DNA from: Eshraghiella sp045129695
GTDB lineage: Bacteria > Bacillota > Clostridia > Lachnospirales > Lachnospiraceae
Direction of reading: 5' to 3'
Assembly: GCA_045129695.1 (NCBI GenBank)
Contig: JBGVJZ010000016.1
Location: 1-64,000, forward strand
DNA: 64,000 bases
The translations under genes were made by a program, and so were the position numbers. The notes below the pieces were generated by a model. It did not search any database. It saw only the letters and a list, made by a program, of their open reading frames with translations, and was not told the origin of the DNA. Position 1 is the first letter of the stretch. Each line of letters begins with the position of its first letter. Shown in pieces: positions 18,093 through 27,333 of the stretch.

Positions 18093-19073
18093 TTATTTTT
18101 TTAATAATCTAATATCATCTCCATACAGCTTAAGAAGCGTAAAGGAGCTGGATATTCGTGAAAAAATGCGTTCAGAATATGTAGCCATAAGCTCCTGCAA
18201 AGTCAGATTAGTGGAAATTATGGTGGATGAATTATTCTGAAGTCTGGTGTTAAGACAATGAAACAGTCGTGAATTAGTATATGAATTAACTAATTCTGTT
18301 CCAAGGTCATCTATAATTAATAAATCACAGGTAAAAATCTGATCCTCTATGGAAGGTGTATCGATACCTGTAGAAATTTCATTATCGTTCCTGGATGACA
18401 TACAATTAAAAAAATCAATTGCAGACATATATAATACACTATTGGCTTTATCAAGTAAAGCCTTGGCAATGCAGTTTGACAGAAAAGTCTTTCCCACACC
18501 GGTGTCACCGTAGAACAGGATATTTTCACTACATGGAAACCTATTAACATATTCCTTGCAGATATCATAGACCTTCTGTGCATTAACATAAGGGGTAAGG
18601 CCGGTGGCTGAATCCGTTATGTCATTAGAATAATACTTGAGAGAAAAAGTATCAAAATTTTCTGATTTAAGTATTTCTTCAAGATTGGACTGCTTGTAAA
18701 GCAAATCAATGGAAGCCTGTACGAAGCAACGGCATTTCACATTATTGATGTAACCGCTATCTTTACATTGTGGACATGAATACTGCATTTCCAGATAATC
18801 TATAGGAAAGCCGTTTTCAGTAAGAAGCAGTGATAATTGCTTCTCAATTGAAGAAATATCCATGCGGAGGTTACTAAGAGCCTTGGAATCGCCTGATAAG
18901 GCAATTTTGGCTGCATCAACCGACAGAATACTTATTCTGTCCAAAAGATTTTTATATTCAGGCACAGCACGATAGACTTCGACGGTACGCTCATTAAGAC
19001 GACGTCTGGCAATTGTCTGTCTGGTTCCGTATTCTCTCATTATTGCATCATACTGGGAATTGGTTAGTGCCAA
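18093..19073 (-). CDS. dnaI: DnaC/DnaI-like replicative helicase loader ATPase
   Basis: A 326-residue AAA+ protein that probably loads the DnaB-type helicase at origins. Helical N-terminal region; zinc-ribbon-like cysteines (C100-x2-C103 and C114-x-C116); Walker A GDTGVGKT (189-196); Walker B LLIIDDLG; sensor-type segment STIISTNLT near the C-terminus, as in DnaC/IstB-like loaders. The start is TTG with GAGGAG 8 bases upstream. It is 15 bp downstream of a DnaD-domain gene, which supports a primosome role rather than a transposase helper. The symbol is by analogy with B. subtilis. Confidence 0.82.
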   Translation of the reverse strand: MALTNSQYDAIMREYGTRQTIARRRLNERTVEVYRAVPEYKNLLDRISILSVDAAKIALSGDSKALSNLRMDISSIEKQLSLLLTENGFPIDYLEMQYSCPQCKDSGYINNVKCRCFVQASIDLLYKQSNLEEILKSENFDTFSLKYYSNDITDSATGLTPYVNAQKVYDICKEYVNRFPCSENILFYGDTGVGKTFLSNCIAKALLDKANSVLYMSAIDFFNCMSSRNDNEISTGIDTPSIEDQIFTCDLLIIDDLGTELVNSYTNSRLFHCLNTRLQNNSSTIISTNLTLQELMATYSERIFSRISSSFTLLKLYGDDIRLLKK

Positions 19074-19088
19074 AATACTATCTCCTCT

Positions 19089-20174
19089 CTATCGGTTGTT
19101 ACTGATTAAGTTCTTCTCCATTTGTTCAAAATCGTATGAGCGCTGGGAGAAATTGTTAAACTTGTTAGTTGCTTTAACCGGTGGCTGCTTAGTACCTACC
19201 GGAACAGTTATCTTAGCCCGAAAGTTGTTATCCAATGGCTTTATATCCTCTAAGGTGTGGACATTTGCTTCCTTCCAGCCTGAAAGAATCTTATTGGCAT
19301 AGTTAAAATTGGGTTTACCCATGGTCAGAATGGTACGCTGACATGCTGCTACTATTATTTCAGAGTCAAAACCAAATTCATCATACCATCGATTTATAAA
19401 TTCCATTTCAATAGGAGTAAGGGTTCTGTCACCGAAACCAAATGCCTTACTCACAGCTAAAGTACGTTTGTTGTGAATAACAGCAGCATCCTTGGCATCA
19501 TTAATGGACTTAATACCCTGCTCATGCCATGCAAGGGCAACTTTCTCAATATATCTTAAGCTTGTATGCCTGTTGGTAACACAATACTCAACAAGATATT
19601 CAATCAAATCAATAGAAAAATGTAAATCATTATATATATACAGAACGGAATTAATATCCGCACCTGTAAGTGCTGTACCAATATATTGTTCAACAATGAA
19701 CAATAATTCCTTAATGTCTTCCTGATCCTTGAATCTTCTAAGCTGGGACGGAGAATATGAGGTCTTTACCGGACTGTCCGAACTTTTGTTACTGTCTGAA
19801 TGATTAACAACTGTCGGATTTGCGGTGGCAGTCACAGCTTCAACAGTAGCGGCCGACTGCACAACAGCAGCCTGTTCGGATTCGCAAAGCGGAAGGAAAA
19901 TAATTGACTCCGGTTCCGTAGCGGAAGTAAAAGTAACGGAAAGCACCTTCTGCTTGTCCCAATATTTAAGAGCACGTATAACATCCTTCTCAGTAAGGTT
20001 CAAACGATCGGCAATTCCACTTAAGGTTATACCGGGAATTCCCATGCATCTTAAAAGACATAGGTATACCTTTACAAATTCACCATTGGAGTCTCTCATA
20101 TATTTATCAATAAATATATTGGAAACAATCGTTTCAGTATTAACTTTCGCAGCGGATAGAACCAATTCCTTCAT
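19089..20174 (-). CDS. dnaD: DnaD-domain replication initiation protein
   Basis: A 361-residue protein with an N-terminal winged-helix region (FVKVYLCLLRCMG..TLSGIADRLNLTEKDVIRALKYWDKQ, about 34-80) and a DnaB/DnaD C-terminal domain (about 140-300, with the characteristic YIEKVALAWHEQGI and LTPIEMEFINRWYDEFGF segments). Such proteins remodel DNA at the origin or restart sites and recruit the helicase loader encoded just downstream. An Ala/Thr/Ser-rich linker lies around 105-140. ATG with AAAGGGG upstream. Three DnaA-box-like repeats lie upstream of its start. Confidence 0.83.
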   Translation of the reverse strand: MKELVLSAAKVNTETIVSNIFIDKYMRDSNGEFVKVYLCLLRCMGIPGITLSGIADRLNLTEKDVIRALKYWDKQKVLSVTFTSATEPESIIFLPLCESEQAAVVQSAATVEAVTATANPTVVNHSDSNKSSDSPVKTSYSPSQLRRFKDQEDIKELLFIVEQYIGTALTGADINSVLYIYNDLHFSIDLIEYLVEYCVTNRHTSLRYIEKVALAWHEQGIKSINDAKDAAVIHNKRTLAVSKAFGFGDRTLTPIEMEFINRWYDEFGFDSEIIVAACQRTILTMGKPNFNYANKILSGWKEANVHTLEDIKPLDNNFRAKITVPVGTKQPPVKATNKFNNFSQRSYDFEQMEKNLISNNR

Positions 20175-20268
20175 AGGAGCCCCTTTCGTAATCTTACTAT
20201 TGCGTGGACTTTGATTATATCACAGCAAATTTAAAAAGAGAATACGAAAGTTCCACTTTGCAAAAAGT

Positions 20269-20295
20269 TGTGGAAACTGTGGAAATTGTGGAAAA
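20269..20295 (-). promoter_or_regulatory. Three tandem DnaA-box-like 9-mers
   Basis: On the minus strand the segment reads TTTTCCACA, ATTTCCACA, GTTTCCACA: three contiguous 9-mers. The first fits the relaxed DnaA box TTWTNCACA; the other two differ at the first base. They sit between the murC stop and the dnaD-like gene. Binding by DnaA is inference. Confidence 0.4.
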
Positions 20296-20296
20296 A

Positions 20297-21679
20297 TTAC
20301 TGCTTATTAAGAAGGTTTTCTCCTACTTTTACAATGTCACCTGCACCCATTGTAATGACCAAATCTCCCTCTTCTGCCATTGAGAGTACCAATTCTTCAA
20401 TTCGTGAAAAGTCAGGTTCGTATATGCATGTAGTACCAAGTGCATCAATTTCTCTCTTTAAATCGAGAGATGTAATACCAATTGTATTCTGTTCTCTTGC
20501 TGCAAAAATATCTGCAAGGATAATACTGTCTGCAAGGCTTAAGGCTTTGGCGAAATCCTTAAGAAAAGCATTAGTCCTTGTATATGTGTGAGGCTGGAAA
20601 ATACAGATAACCTTGTTGTGACGGCATTCTTTGGCAACCTTAAGTGTTGCACTAATCTCTGCCGGATGATGAGCATAATCATCAATAATTGTAAAACCGT
20701 TAAGCTCACCCTTCTTCTGGAAACGGCGGTTGGCACCATTAAAAGCAGCCAGTGCTGCGACAGTGGTTTCGGTATTAATCTGTAATGCATCTGCAACTGC
20801 AAAGGCCGCAAGACTGTTATATACATTATGGATTCCGGTAACTCCAAGTGTAACTTTTGTTATATCCTGACCATCACATACCAAAGTATATGAATAGCAC
20901 CCCATATCATCATGAGAAATGTCCCTTGCGGTATAGAGGCAGGAGGCATCTGTTCCTACTGTGACAATAGGACACTTGGCATCCTCAAATATATAATCTA
21001 CATCCGGAATATCACCATTAATAACAAGCAGACCGTTTTCAGGAAGCAGATTAACGTATTTTCTGAAGGAATTTCTGATATCTTCCAAGTCCTTAAAGAA
21101 ATCAAGATGGTCCTCTTCTATATTAAGTATAACTTCAATCGTTGGCGCAAAGGAGAGAAAACTGTTGGTATACTCACAGGCCTCTGTAATAAAATTGCCG
21201 GAACTGCCCATCCGAAGATTACCGTTAATTGACGGGAGGATTCCTCCGACGGAAATTGTTGGATCAAGCTTTGCAGCAAGCATTATATCTGCAAGCATTG
21301 AGGTTGTGGTAGTCTTGCCATGAGTTCCTGCGACGCCAATTGCAACCTCGTAGTTAGTCATTATCTCTCCGAGAAGTTCAGCCCTTGAGAGCATAGGAAT
21401 TTCACGGCGTATAACTTCTGTATATTCCGGATTATCAGGATGAATTGCTGCAGTATACACTACCACATCAATGTCATCAGTAATATTTGAGGCCTGCTGA
21501 CCGATGTTAATGGTCATGCCCTTATTACGAAGTGAAATTGTTAAATCTGATTCTCTGGCATCAGAGCCGGAAACTGTAAAGCCTTTGGAAAAAAGAATAT
21601 CGGCGAGACCGCTCATACTGATTCCCCCGATACCAATAAAGTGTATATGAACCGGGGTGTTAAAATCTATTTTATACAT
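20297..21679 (-). CDS. murC: UDP-N-acetylmuramate--L-alanine ligase
   Basis: Adds the first amino acid of the peptidoglycan stem peptide, cytoplasmic, 460 residues. Rossmann-type HFIGIGGISMSGLA (13-26), ATP-binding GTHGKTTTT (118-126), a TEACEYTNSFLSF segment with the Mur-ligase glutamate, and IDDYAHHPAEI, a MurC-typical histidine motif. Ribosome binding site GGAG is 11 bases from the ATG. Its upstream 215 bp (21680-21894) are shared with glgC, very AT-rich, and show no clear riboswitch or promoter that I would commit to. Confidence 0.95.
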   Translation of the reverse strand: MYKIDFNTPVHIHFIGIGGISMSGLADILFSKGFTVSGSDARESDLTISLRNKGMTINIGQQASNITDDIDVVVYTAAIHPDNPEYTEVIRREIPMLSRAELLGEIMTNYEVAIGVAGTHGKTTTTSMLADIMLAAKLDPTISVGGILPSINGNLRMGSSGNFITEACEYTNSFLSFAPTIEVILNIEEDHLDFFKDLEDIRNSFRKYVNLLPENGLLVINGDIPDVDYIFEDAKCPIVTVGTDASCLYTARDISHDDMGCYSYTLVCDGQDITKVTLGVTGIHNVYNSLAAFAVADALQINTETTVAALAAFNGANRRFQKKGELNGFTIIDDYAHHPAEISATLKVAKECRHNKVICIFQPHTYTRTNAFLKDFAKALSLADSIILADIFAAREQNTIGITSLDLKREIDALGTTCIYEPDFSRIEELVLSMAEEGDLVITMGAGDIVKVGENLLNKQ

Positions 21680-21894
21680 TAAAGATAATCTCCAATCAAA
21701 ATAATCTATAATATATTTTATACCACGTTTTTGATAAAAGTAAAGTAAGTAAAAAATTTATGGAAAATTTAACAAAAAATATAGAAATTTTTTGAAAAAT
21801 ATCTTTTATTACTTTAATTATTTCTCAAAATATGATACGATAAGAGTACTATATAAACGGTTTACTAAATATTATATACTTGAGGTGATTTAAA

Positions 21895-23169
21895 ATGGTC
21901 AAAAAAGAAATGATAGCCATGTTACTGGCTGGAGGTCAGGGCAGCAGACTTGGTGTTCTTACTTCGAAAGTTGCAAAACCGGCAGTCGCATTTGGTGGCA
22001 AATACCGAATTATCGACTTCCCCCTGAGTAACTGTATTAATTCCGGAATTGATACAGTCGGTGTTCTTACTCAGTATCAGCCATTAAGACTGAATACGCA
22101 TATTGGAATTGGTATTCCTTGGGATCTTGACCGTAATGTGGGTGGTGTTACCGTTTTACCGCCATACGAGAGAAGTACAAGCAGTGAGTGGTACACAGGT
22201 ACAGCAAATGCCATTTACCAGAATATCGATTATATTGATTTGTACAATCCGGACTATGTTCTTATATTATCAGGCGATCATATCTACAAGATGGATTATG
22301 AGATTATGCTTGATTATCACAAGGCAAGCAATGCAGATGTTACTATCGCAGCAATGCCTGTACCAATTGAGGAAGCCAGCAGATTTGGTATACTTATTAC
22401 GGACGGGGACAACCGTATAACTGAATTTGAGGAAAAACCGGCTAATCCTAGAAGCAACCTTGCTTCAATGGGAATTTATATTTTCAGTTGGAAGACGCTT
22501 AAGCAGGCTCTTGTTAAGATGAAAGATCAGAAGGGATGTGATTTTGGTAAGCATATCATTCCTTATTGCTTTGAAAAGGGCAGCAGAATGTTTGCATACG
22601 AGTATAACGGATATTGGAAGGATGTTGGAACTTTAAGCTCATATTGGGAGGCCAATATGGAATTAATAGACATCGTTCCGGAGTTTAATCTTTATGAAGA
22701 GTTATGGAAGATTTACACCAAAGCAGATGCACTTCCACCTCAGTATGTTTCTTCAGACGCATATATTGAGAGGAGTATAATCGGTGAGGGATGCGAGATT
22801 TATGGTGTTGTTAAGAACTCCGTTATCGGCGAGGGCGTTGTTATTGAGGAGGGTGTATACATTGAGAATTCAATTGTAATGCAGAATTCTACAATACATA
22901 AGAATGCCAGAATTTATAAGTCAATAATTGCAGAACATGTAGAGATTGGAGAAAATACGGTTCTCGGCGTCGGAGATTATGCACCAAGTGAACTGGATCC
23001 TAAGGTTTATGCGGCAGACATCGTAACAGTTGGAGAGAATTCTTATATTCCTGCCAATGTTGAAATAGGTAAGAATACAGCAATTTCAGGTATTACGGAA
23101 CTTTCGGATTACCATGACAACCGACTCGCAAGCGGCGGATATATTATTAAGGCAGGTGATAACAGATGA
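21895..23169 (+). CDS. glgC: Glucose-1-phosphate adenylyltransferase, catalytic subunit
   Basis: Makes ADP-glucose from glucose 1-phosphate and ATP, the committed step of glycogen synthesis. 424 residues. The N-terminal nucleotidyltransferase has LLAGGQGSRLGVLT (10-23), KPAVAFGGKYRIIDFPLSN, and LSGDHIYKMDY; FEEKPANPRS binds the sugar phosphate. A C-terminal left-handed beta-helix hexapeptide region follows (about 290-410). GAGGTG upstream of ATG. It overlaps glgD by 4 bp, so the two subunits are co-translated. Confidence 0.95.
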   Translation: MVKKEMIAMLLAGGQGSRLGVLTSKVAKPAVAFGGKYRIIDFPLSNCINSGIDTVGVLTQYQPLRLNTHIGIGIPWDLDRNVGGVTVLPPYERSTSSEWYTGTANAIYQNIDYIDLYNPDYVLILSGDHIYKMDYEIMLDYHKASNADVTIAAMPVPIEEASRFGILITDGDNRITEFEEKPANPRSNLASMGIYIFSWKTLKQALVKMKDQKGCDFGKHIIPYCFEKGSRMFAYEYNGYWKDVGTLSSYWEANMELIDIVPEFNLYEELWKIYTKADALPPQYVSSDAYIERSIIGEGCEIYGVVKNSVIGEGVVIEEGVYIENSIVMQNSTIHKNARIYKSIIAEHVEIGENTVLGVGDYAPSELDPKVYAADIVTVGENSYIPANVEIGKNTAISGITELSDYHDNRLASGGYIIKAGDNR

Positions 23170-24290
23170 GAGCGATTGGTGTAATTTTAGCAGGAGGTAA
23201 CAGCAGACAGATGCGCGAGCTTTCCAACAAGAGAGCGATTGCGGCAATGCCTATGGCTGGAAGTTATCGAACAATTGATTTTGCATTAAGTAATATGACA
23301 AATTCTCATATTGGCAGAGTAGCCGTTATTACACAGTATAATGCGAGATCACTTAATGAACATTTGAGTTCATCAAAATGGTGGGATTTCGGTAGAAAAC
23401 AGGGCGGATTATTTGTTTTTAATCCTACAATTACCTCTGAACAGAGTGTCTGGTACAGAGGAACAGCAGACGCACTTTACCAGAATATTTCTTTCTTAAG
23501 GAACAGTCATGAGCCATATGTTGTGATTGCTTCCGGTGACGGTGTGTACAAGCTGGATTACAATAAGGTACTTGAATACCATATTGAGAAGAAAGCAGAT
23601 ATTACGGTTGTTGTCAAGGACATTGATAATGTAGCAGATGCGAGACGTTTTGGTGTAGTAAGTCTTGCAGATGACAGAAGAATTACCGATTTTGAAGAGA
23701 AACCGGTAGAGACTCAGATTAGCACTGTTTCAACCGGTATTTATGTAATCAGAAGAAGACTATTGATTGAGTTGATTCAGAAGGCTTATGAAGAGGATCG
23801 ATATGATTTTGTTAAGGATATTTTAATCCGTTATAAAAATATTAAGAGAATTTATGGTTATAAGCTTGATACATACTGGAGTAATATTGCAACTGTTGAG
23901 TCTTATTATAAGACCAATATGGATTTCCTTAATAGGGATGTAAGGAATTTCTTCTTTAAACAGTATTCAGATATCTATACCAAGGTAGATGATCTTGCAC
24001 CTGCTAAATATAATCCGGGAGCAGATGTTAAGAACAGTCTTATTGCCAGTGGTTGCATTGTTAATGGTTGTGTCAGGGATTCCGTTATTTTTAAGAAGGT
24101 ATATATCGGAAATAACTGTACAATTAAGAATTGTATTATTCTTAATGATGTTCACATTGGAGATAATACGCATCTTGAGAACTGTATTGTTGAGAGCAGG
24201 GATACAATAAGACCGAACACCGAATATATAGGCAGCCCGGATGACATAAGGATTGTGTTAGAGAAGAATGACAGATTTAGTATGATGTAA
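23166..24290 (+). CDS. glgD: GlgD, non-catalytic partner subunit of ADP-glucose pyrophosphorylase
   Basis: A 374-residue GlgC paralogue. The nucleotide loop is altered (AGGNSRQMRELSNKRA instead of GGQGSRLxxLT), and the sugar-phosphate and C-terminal beta-helix regions are retained, the pattern of Bacillus/Clostridium GlgD, which modulates GlgC in a heteromer. The ATG lies in the overlap ATGA with glgC, with GGCAGGTGA just upstream. Confidence 0.93.
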   Translation: MRAIGVILAGGNSRQMRELSNKRAIAAMPMAGSYRTIDFALSNMTNSHIGRVAVITQYNARSLNEHLSSSKWWDFGRKQGGLFVFNPTITSEQSVWYRGTADALYQNISFLRNSHEPYVVIASGDGVYKLDYNKVLEYHIEKKADITVVVKDIDNVADARRFGVVSLADDRRITDFEEKPVETQISTVSTGIYVIRRRLLIELIQKAYEEDRYDFVKDILIRYKNIKRIYGYKLDTYWSNIATVESYYKTNMDFLNRDVRNFFFKQYSDIYTKVDDLAPAKYNPGADVKNSLIASGCIVNGCVRDSVIFKKVYIGNNCTIKNCIILNDVHIGDNTHLENCIVESRDTIRPNTEYIGSPDDIRIVLEKNDRFSMM

Positions 24291-24298
24291 CATACGTG

Positions 24299-24307
24299 TG
24301 GTATAAT
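24299..24307 (+). promoter_or_regulatory. Extended -10 promoter element before spoVG
   Basis: TGGTATAAT immediately after glgD, 29 bp before the spoVG ATG. No convincing -35; the extended TGn may compensate, or read-through from glgD may also feed spoVG. Confidence 0.4.
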
Positions 24308-24335
24308 TATAATTAATCAGGAAGGGGTTTTACAC

Positions 24336-24608
24336 ATGCAGATTACAGACGTAAGAGTACGCAAGGTAGCAAAAGAAGGAAAGATGAAGGCGATTGTTTC
24401 AATTACAATTGATGATGAATTTGTAATTCACGATATCAAGGTAATTGAAGGAGAGAAGGGATTGTTTATTGCAATGCCTAGCAAGAAATCACTTGATGGG
24501 GAATACAGAGATATCGCACATCCTATTAATTCCGGAACAAGGGATAGAATCCAGAGACAGATTCTTGAAGCTTATGAAGCTGTTAAGGATGAACCGGTTG
24601 AAGAATAA
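24336..24608 (+). CDS. spoVG: SpoVG family RNA/DNA-binding regulator
   Basis: 90 residues, the usual SpoVG length. Starts MQITDVRVRKV, contains FVIHDIKVIEG and the highly conserved GLFIAMPSKK, then DIAHPINSGTRDRIQ. SpoVG affects septation during sporulation in Bacillus and binds nucleic acid to influence many genes in non-sporulating species. GGAAGGGG precedes the ATG. A strong terminator follows, so it ends the glg transcript or is monocistronic. Confidence 0.96.
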   Translation: MQITDVRVRKVAKEGKMKAIVSITIDDEFVIHDIKVIEGEKGLFIAMPSKKSLDGEYRDIAHPINSGTRDRIQRQILEAYEAVKDEPVEE

Positions 24609-24633
24609 TAAAATGAAATGATTCTGAAAAATC

Positions 24634-24693
24634 ACATCCCTCGGAAAACTTGCACTTTTTAATAGTGCAGATTTGACCGAGGGATGTGTTTTT
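24634..24693 (+). terminator. Terminator after spoVG with a nested hairpin
   Basis: CACATCCCTCGG (24634-24645) pairs perfectly with CCGAGGGATGTG (24677-24688), followed by TTTTT. Inside the loop TGCACT and AGTGCA pair again. It may also serve the convergent surface-protein gene. Confidence 0.88.
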
Positions 24694-24757
24694 ATTTACT
24701 GTCTGTTTCTTGATATTACCTTAGTTCATCTACAGTTTGAAGCAAGGAAATATTGCA

Positions 24758-26128
24758 TTATTTTCTATGCATTTTTAATACAATCAAACAAACTGAACCT
24801 CCAATTAAAACAATTCCACCAATGCATGCCGGAAGAATCCAAGGAATAGAAGATGTACCGGCATCCGGATTTTCATCAATTCCATTTAGGGTAGATTCTG
24901 CAATAACGTATGTACTAAAGTGTTCGGTTTCAAAGGAAATCTTTTCATTATGTATTGTTGATGGCAGTTTCTCTTTTGCTCCATTATCATTTATATAATA
25001 TACAACAACTTTTTCTTTGTCATATCCTGTTGGAATGGATATTGTAACTTTAACTTTACCATTCGGTTGAATCTTTACATTATTATTTTCTAGAGATATA
25101 TCAAAAGCACAAAACTTATCTGTTACTTCTTTCAATGATTCTGTCACGACATCCAATTTATCTCCGTCAGTAATTTTATCAGCGATTACAATTGTTCCTT
25201 CAGGAACTACAGTCTTTTCTGCCTCAATTTGAACTTCTTTAGTGTTGTCTGTAATAATTATCGGTTCACTTGGGTCAACAACATTAACCGTAATTATTTT
25301 TTCCGGATTATAGAAAAAATCTTCTTTGTTCTCACAACGTTCAATGCAACAAGGAATGGTATTGAGCTGCTCATAAGTAATTTTAAATTTAACAGTGCCC
25401 TCTCCATTAAAAGTTATATCTTCCGACGAATTAAGGGTATTGGTATAATCCTGGTTAGCTCTGGAGACGAGATTGGCTCCTTCAATAACCTCAATTACAG
25501 GTCTGTACACTATTTCATGCGTATTCTCACTTTCATAGTAATCCGAATAAAACTCCCCTTTTTCAACATACGGAAAATCAGATAATTTTTTATTAACTAA
25601 TTCAGTATTAGTCAATTGTGTTGTAAGTGTATGTGTTGCTCCCAAATCTACACTTTCGGGCATATTATGGACTATAATCGGTTCTTCTATTGTAATAATG
25701 TATGGTTCACCAATATCCTCTGTCTTAGGCCCGTAAACCAACTCTTCTCCATAACATGGCTGGATATATGCTTTTCCCGGTTTGAAAAATACCTGTGTAA
25801 GTATGTTCATATGATATTTTCCATGATCTGATGTAGACAAATATATTTCGCCACCCTGGTGATAGCCGTATGCAAATTCATAGAGATTTGATTCATAACC
25901 AACAATTCGATTAAGAGGCAAGCCGCTGCCAAACATATATTCGCAGCCGTCCATTTCATAACCAATTTTAACACTCTGTGGTATAGAGTATTCAAATGTC
26001 GGTGAAGTTTCTGTGGTTGCCTCATCTTCTGCCCATACGGTTGTACTCATTCCACCAATGCCTGCACCAATAATTAAGCTGCATATGCTGCCATATAATA
26101 GTTTTTTGAAAAGTTTCATTTTCTTCAT
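24758..26128 (-). CDS. Surface protein with signal peptide and sortase-like C-terminal anchor
   Basis: A 456-residue exported protein of unknown ligand. N-terminal signal peptide (about 1-33, cleavage near VWA-ED), a beta-rich extracellular part and a C-terminal NPDAG (421-425), hydrophobic span (about 428-450) and a basic tail, the layout of a sortase substrate, although the motif is an imperfect version of NPxTG. Before the anchor is a module with IPTGYDKEKVVVYYINDNG and ending in HFSTYVIAE (from residue 403); a similar module ending HFSxY occurs twice in the disrupted surface protein at 56-58 kb. AAAGGAG precedes the ATG. It is transcribed away from galE. Confidence 0.75.
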   Translation of the reverse strand: MKKMKLFKKLLYGSICSLIIGAGIGGMSTTVWAEDEATTETSPTFEYSIPQSVKIGYEMDGCEYMFGSGLPLNRIVGYESNLYEFAYGYHQGGEIYLSTSDHGKYHMNILTQVFFKPGKAYIQPCYGEELVYGPKTEDIGEPYIITIEEPIIVHNMPESVDLGATHTLTTQLTNTELVNKKLSDFPYVEKGEFYSDYYESENTHEIVYRPVIEVIEGANLVSRANQDYTNTLNSSEDITFNGEGTVKFKITYEQLNTIPCCIERCENKEDFFYNPEKIITVNVVDPSEPIIITDNTKEVQIEAEKTVVPEGTIVIADKITDGDKLDVVTESLKEVTDKFCAFDISLENNNVKIQPNGKVKVTISIPTGYDKEKVVVYYINDNGAKEKLPSTIHNEKISFETEHFSTYVIAESTLNGIDENPDAGTSSIPWILPACIGGIVLIGGSVCLIVLKMHRK

Positions 26129-26195
26129 ACGTTTTCACTCCTTTGTAGAATTTAACTATAGTAAATAAATTCTATCACTATGATATTAAAAAGTA

Positions 26196-26212
26196 CTAAG
26201 CTGCCAGCTTAG
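26196..26212. promoter_or_regulatory. Operator-like palindrome between divergent genes
   Basis: CTAAGCTG-C-CAGCTTAG, perfect 8-bp arms around one base. A further half site CAGCTTA follows at about 26217. It lies between the surface-protein start and the galE promoter, a usual place for a regulator site. No regulator is identified. Confidence 0.35.
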
Positions 26213-26259
26213 AATTCAGCTTATTTAAAATAGGAACACAGAACAGAAAAATTAAAGTA

Positions 26260-26288
26260 TTGCAACTATTTTGGCGTTATAATAAAAT
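26260..26288 (+). promoter_or_regulatory. galE promoter
   Basis: TTGCAA (26260-26265), 17-bp spacer, TAAAAT (26283-26288). An overlapping TATAAT at 26278 lacks a -35 at proper distance. The galE start is 35 bp downstream. Confidence 0.5.
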
Positions 26289-26323
26289 AAATACGGATAA
26301 GTAAAAATGAAAGAGGTATATAT

Positions 26324-27313
26324 ATGACGATTTTAGTTTTGGGCGGAGCCGGATATATCGGTTCACATACAGTTTATGCATTAATAGAGAAGGGCGAGGA
26401 TGTTGTTATCGTCGATAATCTGGAGACAGGTTATGAGGGCGCAATTCATCCTAAGGCAAGATTTTACAAGGGGGATATAAGGGACAGAGCGTTTATCGAC
26501 AGTGTATTTGACAAGGAGGAGATTGATGCTGTGATTCATTTTGCCGCTAATTCACTTGTCGGTGAGAGCATGACTAACCCGTTAAAATATTATGATAATA
26601 ATGTAAACGGAACTAAAGTGCTTCTTCAGTCAATGGTTGCTCATGGAATTGATAAAATAGTATTCTCTTCTACTGCGGCAACATATGGAGAGCCTGAGAA
26701 CGTTCCTATTCTTGAAACGGATAAAACAGAGCCGACCAATACATATGGTGAGACCAAGCTCTCAATGGAGAAGATGTTCAAATGGACGGATAAGGCACAT
26801 GGACTTAAATATGTATCACTTCGTTATTTTAATGCCTGTGGTGCTCATGAAAGTGGTTCCATAGGTGAGGCACATAATCCTGAGACACATCTTATTCCGT
26901 TGATTCTTCAGGTGCCACTGGGGAAGAGAGAGAGTATATCAATTTATGGTGATGATTACCCTACACATGATGGAACCTGTATCAGGGATTACATTCATGT
27001 TACAGACCTTGCGCAGGCACATATTCTTGCAGTTGAATATCTTATGAAGGGTAATGAAAGTAATATTTTTAATCTTGGAAACGGTATCGGATTTACTGTT
27101 AAAGAGGTTATTGATACAGCAAGAAAAGTAACCGGACATCCGATTCCTGCTGTTGTGACTCCAAGAAGAGCCGGAGACCCTGCAAGACTTATTGCATCGA
27201 GTGATAAGGCAAAAGAGGTGCTTGGCTGGAAGCCTTGTCATGCGGATTTGGAAGAGATTATTGCAAGTGCATGGAAGTGGCATAGTACACATCCGGAAGG
27301 GTATGTAAGTTAA
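26324..27313 (+). CDS. galE: UDP-glucose 4-epimerase
   Basis: NAD-dependent SDR enzyme interconverting UDP-glucose and UDP-galactose, 329 residues. NAD-binding GGAGYIG (7-13), VIVDNLETGYEGA, FAANSLVGES, catalytic Ser/Thr in SSTAATYG and Tyr-x3-Lys in YGETK, then RYFNACGAH. AAGAGG precedes the ATG. It stands alone, between divergent and convergent neighbours; substrates could feed galactose use or the polysaccharide genes near 53-64 kb. Confidence 0.95.
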   Translation: MTILVLGGAGYIGSHTVYALIEKGEDVVIVDNLETGYEGAIHPKARFYKGDIRDRAFIDSVFDKEEIDAVIHFAANSLVGESMTNPLKYYDNNVNGTKVLLQSMVAHGIDKIVFSSTAATYGEPENVPILETDKTEPTNTYGETKLSMEKMFKWTDKAHGLKYVSLRYFNACGAHESGSIGEAHNPETHLIPLILQVPLGKRESISIYGDDYPTHDGTCIRDYIHVTDLAQAHILAVEYLMKGNESNIFNLGNGIGFTVKEVIDTARKVTGHPIPAVVTPRRAGDPARLIASSDKAKEVLGWKPCHADLEEIIASAWKWHSTHPEGYVS

Positions 27314-27333
27314 GAGTTGAAAGGCTGTTGCCC

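Noticed and set aside
21680..21894. Riboswitch or clear promoter in the murC-glgC gap
   Set aside because: Very AT-rich with several -10-like strings, but none has a matching -35 at 16-18 bp, and no conserved aptamer-like stems were seen.
23166..24290. Second catalytic GlgC
   Set aside because: The nucleotide-binding loop lacks the GGxGxRL pattern; this is the non-catalytic GlgD partner.
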